6,633 bases of DNA from an uncultured Oscillospiraceae bacterium (lineage in GTDB: Bacteria > Bacillota > Clostridia > Oscillospirales > Oscillospiraceae): the NCBI GenBank assembly GCA_900763965.1, contig CAAFMG010000067.1:1-6633 (forward strand), read 5' to 3'. The first letter of the stretch is position 1; each line of letters begins with the position of its first letter. The notes beneath the pieces are model-generated. The model worked only from the letters and a program-made list of their open reading frames with translations, ran no database searches and was not told the origin of the DNA. The position numbers and the translations under genes are program-made. Positions 4,879 through 6,633 of the stretch are shown one piece after another.

Positions 4879-4907
4879 TTGACTTTTTCCGGCACAGGGG
4901 ATATGAT
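4879..4907 (+). promoter_or_regulatory. Promoter of the radical SAM gene
   Basis: TTGACT (4879-4884) and TATGAT (4902-4907) each match consensus at five of six positions and are 17 bases apart. The predicted start near 4914 lies about 25 bases before the chosen ATG, and rules out the upstream in-frame start at 4792. Confidence 0.75.
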
Positions 4908-4938
4908 AATCCTACTACTACGCAATTATGAGGACAAT

Positions 4939-5775
4939 ATGAAACGATTCCACAAAATCTATCTGGAAATATCCAACATTTGCAATCTTAACTGTAACTT
5001 TTGCCCCGGAACCAAGCGGGAAAAACGCAGCCTGTCTCTGGAGGAATTTGCTTCCCTGCTTCCCAAGCTGCGGCCCTATTCCGATTATTTATACTTCCAT
5101 CTGATGGGAGAGCCTTTGTGCCACCCCAGGCTTGCAGAATTTTTGGCTCTGGCAGGGCGGGCCGGTTTTCGGGTGATTCTCACCACCAACGGAACGCTGC
5201 TCCAATCCCGGCAGGAGATCCTGCTGAATGCTCCGGGGCTGCATAAAATCAATGTTTCCCTCCACGCTTTTGAAGCAAACGATCTGGCTATCCCCTTCCA
5301 GGACTATCTGGATCGCGGCCTTGCCTTTGGTCAGGCGGCCCAAGGGAATAAACTGGTGGTCTACCGTTTGTGGAATCAAGGCGGTGCAGAGCAGCGCAAT
5401 GCAGATATCTTGAAAGCCCTGAAGGCTGCCTTCCCTGAGCCTTGGCAGGAACAGCGCAGGGGGATCCGGATCGGGGATAAGATTTTCCTGGAATATGGAG
5501 ATAAGTTCGACTGGCCGGATCTGGAAGCGCCGGAGGGCAGCTGCCGGGTATTCTGCTATGGTCTGCGGGATCAGATCGGCGTTCTGGCCGATGGAACCGT
5601 TGTCCCCTGCTGCTTGGATCACGATGGTGATTTGGCTTTGGGAAATCTCTTCCATGAGGATATGGAAACCATTTTGAATACCCCCCGGGCAAAGGCCATT
5701 TACAATGGTTTTTCTGACCGCCATGCCGCCGAGCCGCTGTGCAGGAAATGCGGCTATGCCCGGCGCTTTGGGTAA
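4939..5775 (+). CDS. Radical SAM protein with SPASM-like C-terminus
   Basis: A 278-residue cytoplasmic iron-sulfur enzyme that would cleave S-adenosylmethionine to start radical chemistry. The cluster motif is CNLNCNFC (C15, C19, C22, spacing CX3CX2C), placed right after the first strand as usual. MGEP (56-59) and TTNG (82-85) are the standard SAM-binding landmarks. The last third has a SPASM-like Cys set: C202, C206, C224, C225, C268 and C271, with ADGTVVPCC (217-225) and LCRKCG (267-272), suggesting one or two extra clusters. SPASM enzymes often modify peptides or anaerobic sulfatases, but the substrate cannot be told. The start at 4939 has a short-spaced GAGGA (4930-4934) and fits the promoter at 4879. 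It is divergent from the Cna-B gene; no small precursor peptide gene was seen nearby. Compact compared with typical SPASM maturases of about 350-450 residues. Confidence 0.9.
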   Translation: MKRFHKIYLEISNICNLNCNFCPGTKREKRSLSLEEFASLLPKLRPYSDYLYFHLMGEPLCHPRLAEFLALAGRAGFRVILTTNGTLLQSRQEILLNAPGLHKINVSLHAFEANDLAIPFQDYLDRGLAFGQAAQGNKLVVYRLWNQGGAEQRNADILKALKAAFPEPWQEQRRGIRIGDKIFLEYGDKFDWPDLEAPEGSCRVFCYGLRDQIGVLADGTVVPCCLDHDGDLALGNLFHEDMETILNTPRAKAIYNGFSDRHAAEPLCRKCGYARRFG

Positions 5776-5808
5776 TGTCTTTGGATACTTTTTCAAACTG
5801 CAAATTGG

Positions 5809-5853
5809 AGGAAATCCGCCGATATCCGCAGATGCAATTGTGCGATATTTCCT
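5809..5853. repeat. Tandem 10-bp repeat inside an inverted repeat, between radical SAM and HAD genes
   Basis: ATCCGCCGAT (5814-5823) is followed directly by ATCCGCAGAT (5824-5833), nine of ten bases identical. The pair is enclosed by AGGAAAT (5809-5815) and ATTTCCT (5847-5853), extendable imperfectly through CCGC and GCGAT. No T run follows directly, so it is a poor terminator. It may be a regulator site before the HAD gene, for which no good promoter was found (TGTAAT at 5874-5879 lacks a clear -35). Confidence 0.35.
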
Positions 5854-5892
5854 AAAAATAGTTTGGTTTTTATTGTAATGAAGGAGAATAGC

Positions 5893-6534
5893 ATGACTAA
5901 GAAATCAGTTTTATTTGATTTAGACGGAACCCTGACGGACTCCGGAGAAAGTATTATCAACTGTGTCATACCTGCTTTGAAGCATTTTGGACTGCCCGTT
6001 CCCTCCCGGGAAGCGCTGCGGGTCTTTGTGGGCCCGCCCCTTCAGGATTCCTTTATTCAGCACGGTGTTCCTGCGGACAAGGCTGAGGAAGCCGTGGCAG
6101 TGTATCGCAGCCGTTACATTCCCATCGGCATGTTTGAAAACACCCCCTATCCCGGTATTCGGGAGCTGCTGGAAGCACTGACTGCCAGTGGCCACAAGCT
6201 GTATATTGCCACCTCCAAGCCTGAGGGAATGTCCCGGGAAATCCTGGATCACTTTGATCTGAGCAAGTACTTCACCATGATCTGCGGTGCTTCCATGGAC
6301 TTCTCCCGGAACACCAAAGAGGCGGTCATTGCCTATCTGCTGGAACAGAGCGGAGAATCAGAAAACATGGTCATGGTGGGTGACACCAAATTTGATATTC
6401 TGGGAGCAAAGCACCATGGCATTCCCGCCATTGGTGTCAGCTGGGGCTATGGCAAGGTAGAGGACATGGTGGCTGCCGGAGCAGAGGCCATTGCCGATAC
6501 CCCTCGGCAGCTTTTGGAGCTTTTGGAAGCATAG
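5893..6534 (+). CDS. HAD superfamily phosphatase (phosphoglycolate phosphatase-like)
   Basis: A 213-residue HAD hydrolase of subfamily IA with a helical C1 cap. Motif I is FDLDGTLTD (8-16), with nucleophile D9 and acid/base D11. The cap (about 17-82) contains VGPPLQDSF (46-54), typical of the Gph-like group. Motif II is IATSKP (105-110), with T107. Motif III Lys is K142. Motif IV is GDTKFD (163-168), with D164 and D168 binding magnesium, followed by HGIPAIGVSWGYG (175-187). All catalytic residues are present and length is normal. Substrates in this group include phosphoglycolate, pyrophosphate and nucleotides; sequence alone does not decide. The start is set by AAGGAG (5881-5886), six bases before the ATG; in-frame upstream ATGs at 5863 and 5878 lack such a site. 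It lies 117 bases after the radical SAM stop, so co-transcription is possible but unproven. Confidence 0.93.
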   Translation: MTKKSVLFDLDGTLTDSGESIINCVIPALKHFGLPVPSREALRVFVGPPLQDSFIQHGVPADKAEEAVAVYRSRYIPIGMFENTPYPGIRELLEALTASGHKLYIATSKPEGMSREILDHFDLSKYFTMICGASMDFSRNTKEAVIAYLLEQSGESENMVMVGDTKFDILGAKHHGIPAIGVSWGYGKVEDMVAAGAEAIADTPRQLLELLEA

Positions 6535-6542
6535 AATTTTTG

Positions 6543-6570
6543 CGGCGCAGATGATTCTGCGCCGTTTTTT
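6543..6570 (+). terminator. Rho-independent terminator of the HAD gene
   Basis: CGGCGCAGA (6543-6551) pairs perfectly with TCTGCGCCG (6556-6564) around a four-base loop and is followed by six Ts (6565-6570). It begins eight bases after the stop codon. Confidence 0.95.
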
Positions 6571-6591
6571 CATTGAGCCGCCGGATGACAC

Positions 6592-6620
6592 TTGACAGGA
6601 GCAGCACATTTTGATAAAAT
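6592..6620 (+). promoter_or_regulatory. Strong promoter for a gene beyond the right edge
   Basis: A perfect TTGACA (6592-6597), 17 bases, then TAAAAT (6615-6620) with TG at 6612-6613 (extended -10). The predicted start is near 6627, so the transcribed gene is outside the window. Confidence 0.75.
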
Positions 6621-6633
6621 TTTTGTAATTTTA

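Noticed and set aside
4719..4925. Long N-terminal extension of the Cna-B protein
   Set aside because: The ATG at 4718 has a strong ribosome binding site and is followed at once by a signal peptide; the extension would bury the signal.
4792..4938. N-terminal extension of the radical SAM protein
   Set aside because: It runs through the promoter at 4879-4907, and the radical SAM fold begins right after the ATG at 4939.
4708..4949. Identical first 11 bases (ATGAAACGATT) of the Cna-B and radical SAM genes
   Set aside because: Identity stops there, encodes a common MKR start, and the surrounding sequence differs, so chance is the simplest explanation.
5089..5796. Minus-strand open frame opposite the radical SAM gene
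   Set aside because: No ribosome binding site and no recognisable domain; the plus strand carries the Cys motifs.
1..6633. CRISPR array or insertion sequence
   Set aside because: No regularly spaced repeats, no transposase and no flanking inverted repeats with target duplications were seen.

Overview
The window looks like chromosome from a gut-type Clostridia bacterium (Bacillota), possibly Oscillospirales. This is inferred from the gene families (NiaR, a DegV-family protein, a PfoR-type EIIC membrane protein, an SpaA/Cna-B surface protein, COG4832 GyrI-like), strong AGGAGG-type ribosome binding sites, near-consensus sigma-A promoters, and fairly GC-rich genes separated by AT-rich intergenic DNA. 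The genus cannot be fixed from the sequence alone.

Layout. Positions 1-104 hold leftward-facing signals (a promoter and a perfectly spaced ribosome binding site followed by a 13-codon frame) that belong to something off the left edge. A tRNA-Ser(GCT) with its own promoter and terminator follows (105-303). Next comes a GyrI-like small-molecule-binding protein (372-1004, +), convergent with a DegV-family fatty-acid-binding protein (1098-1958, -); the two share one bidirectional terminator. A 399-base gap (1959-2357) holds the degV promoter, an AT-rich stretch of unclear content and the terminator of the next gene.

The central unit is a divergent pair. A PfoR-type PTS EIIC-like membrane protein (2358-3437, -) and a NiaR-type nicotinate-responsive repressor (3572-4096, +) are read away from each other. 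A 25-bp palindrome between them contains the -35 boxes of both promoters. One bound dimer could close both genes, which makes the orphan EIIC protein a candidate NiaR-controlled transporter of a niacin-type compound. This is a hypothesis from arrangement, not a demonstrated function.

niaR runs tail-to-tail, with overlapping stop regions, into a small secreted, wall-anchored SpaA/Cna-B protein (4089-4718, -). That protein has an atypical sorting motif (LPKPG) and no Lys at the usual isopeptide position. It is divergent from a radical SAM/SPASM-like protein (4939-5775, +), followed by a HAD phosphatase (5893-6534, +) with its own terminator. A strong promoter at the right edge points to a gene outside the window.

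Most of the window is ordinary housekeeping or accessory content. The items most worth checking are the NiaR/EIIC divergon, the near-identical palindrome at the tRNA-Ser promoter, the odd Cna-B protein with its radical SAM neighbour, and the short leftward frame at the left edge.
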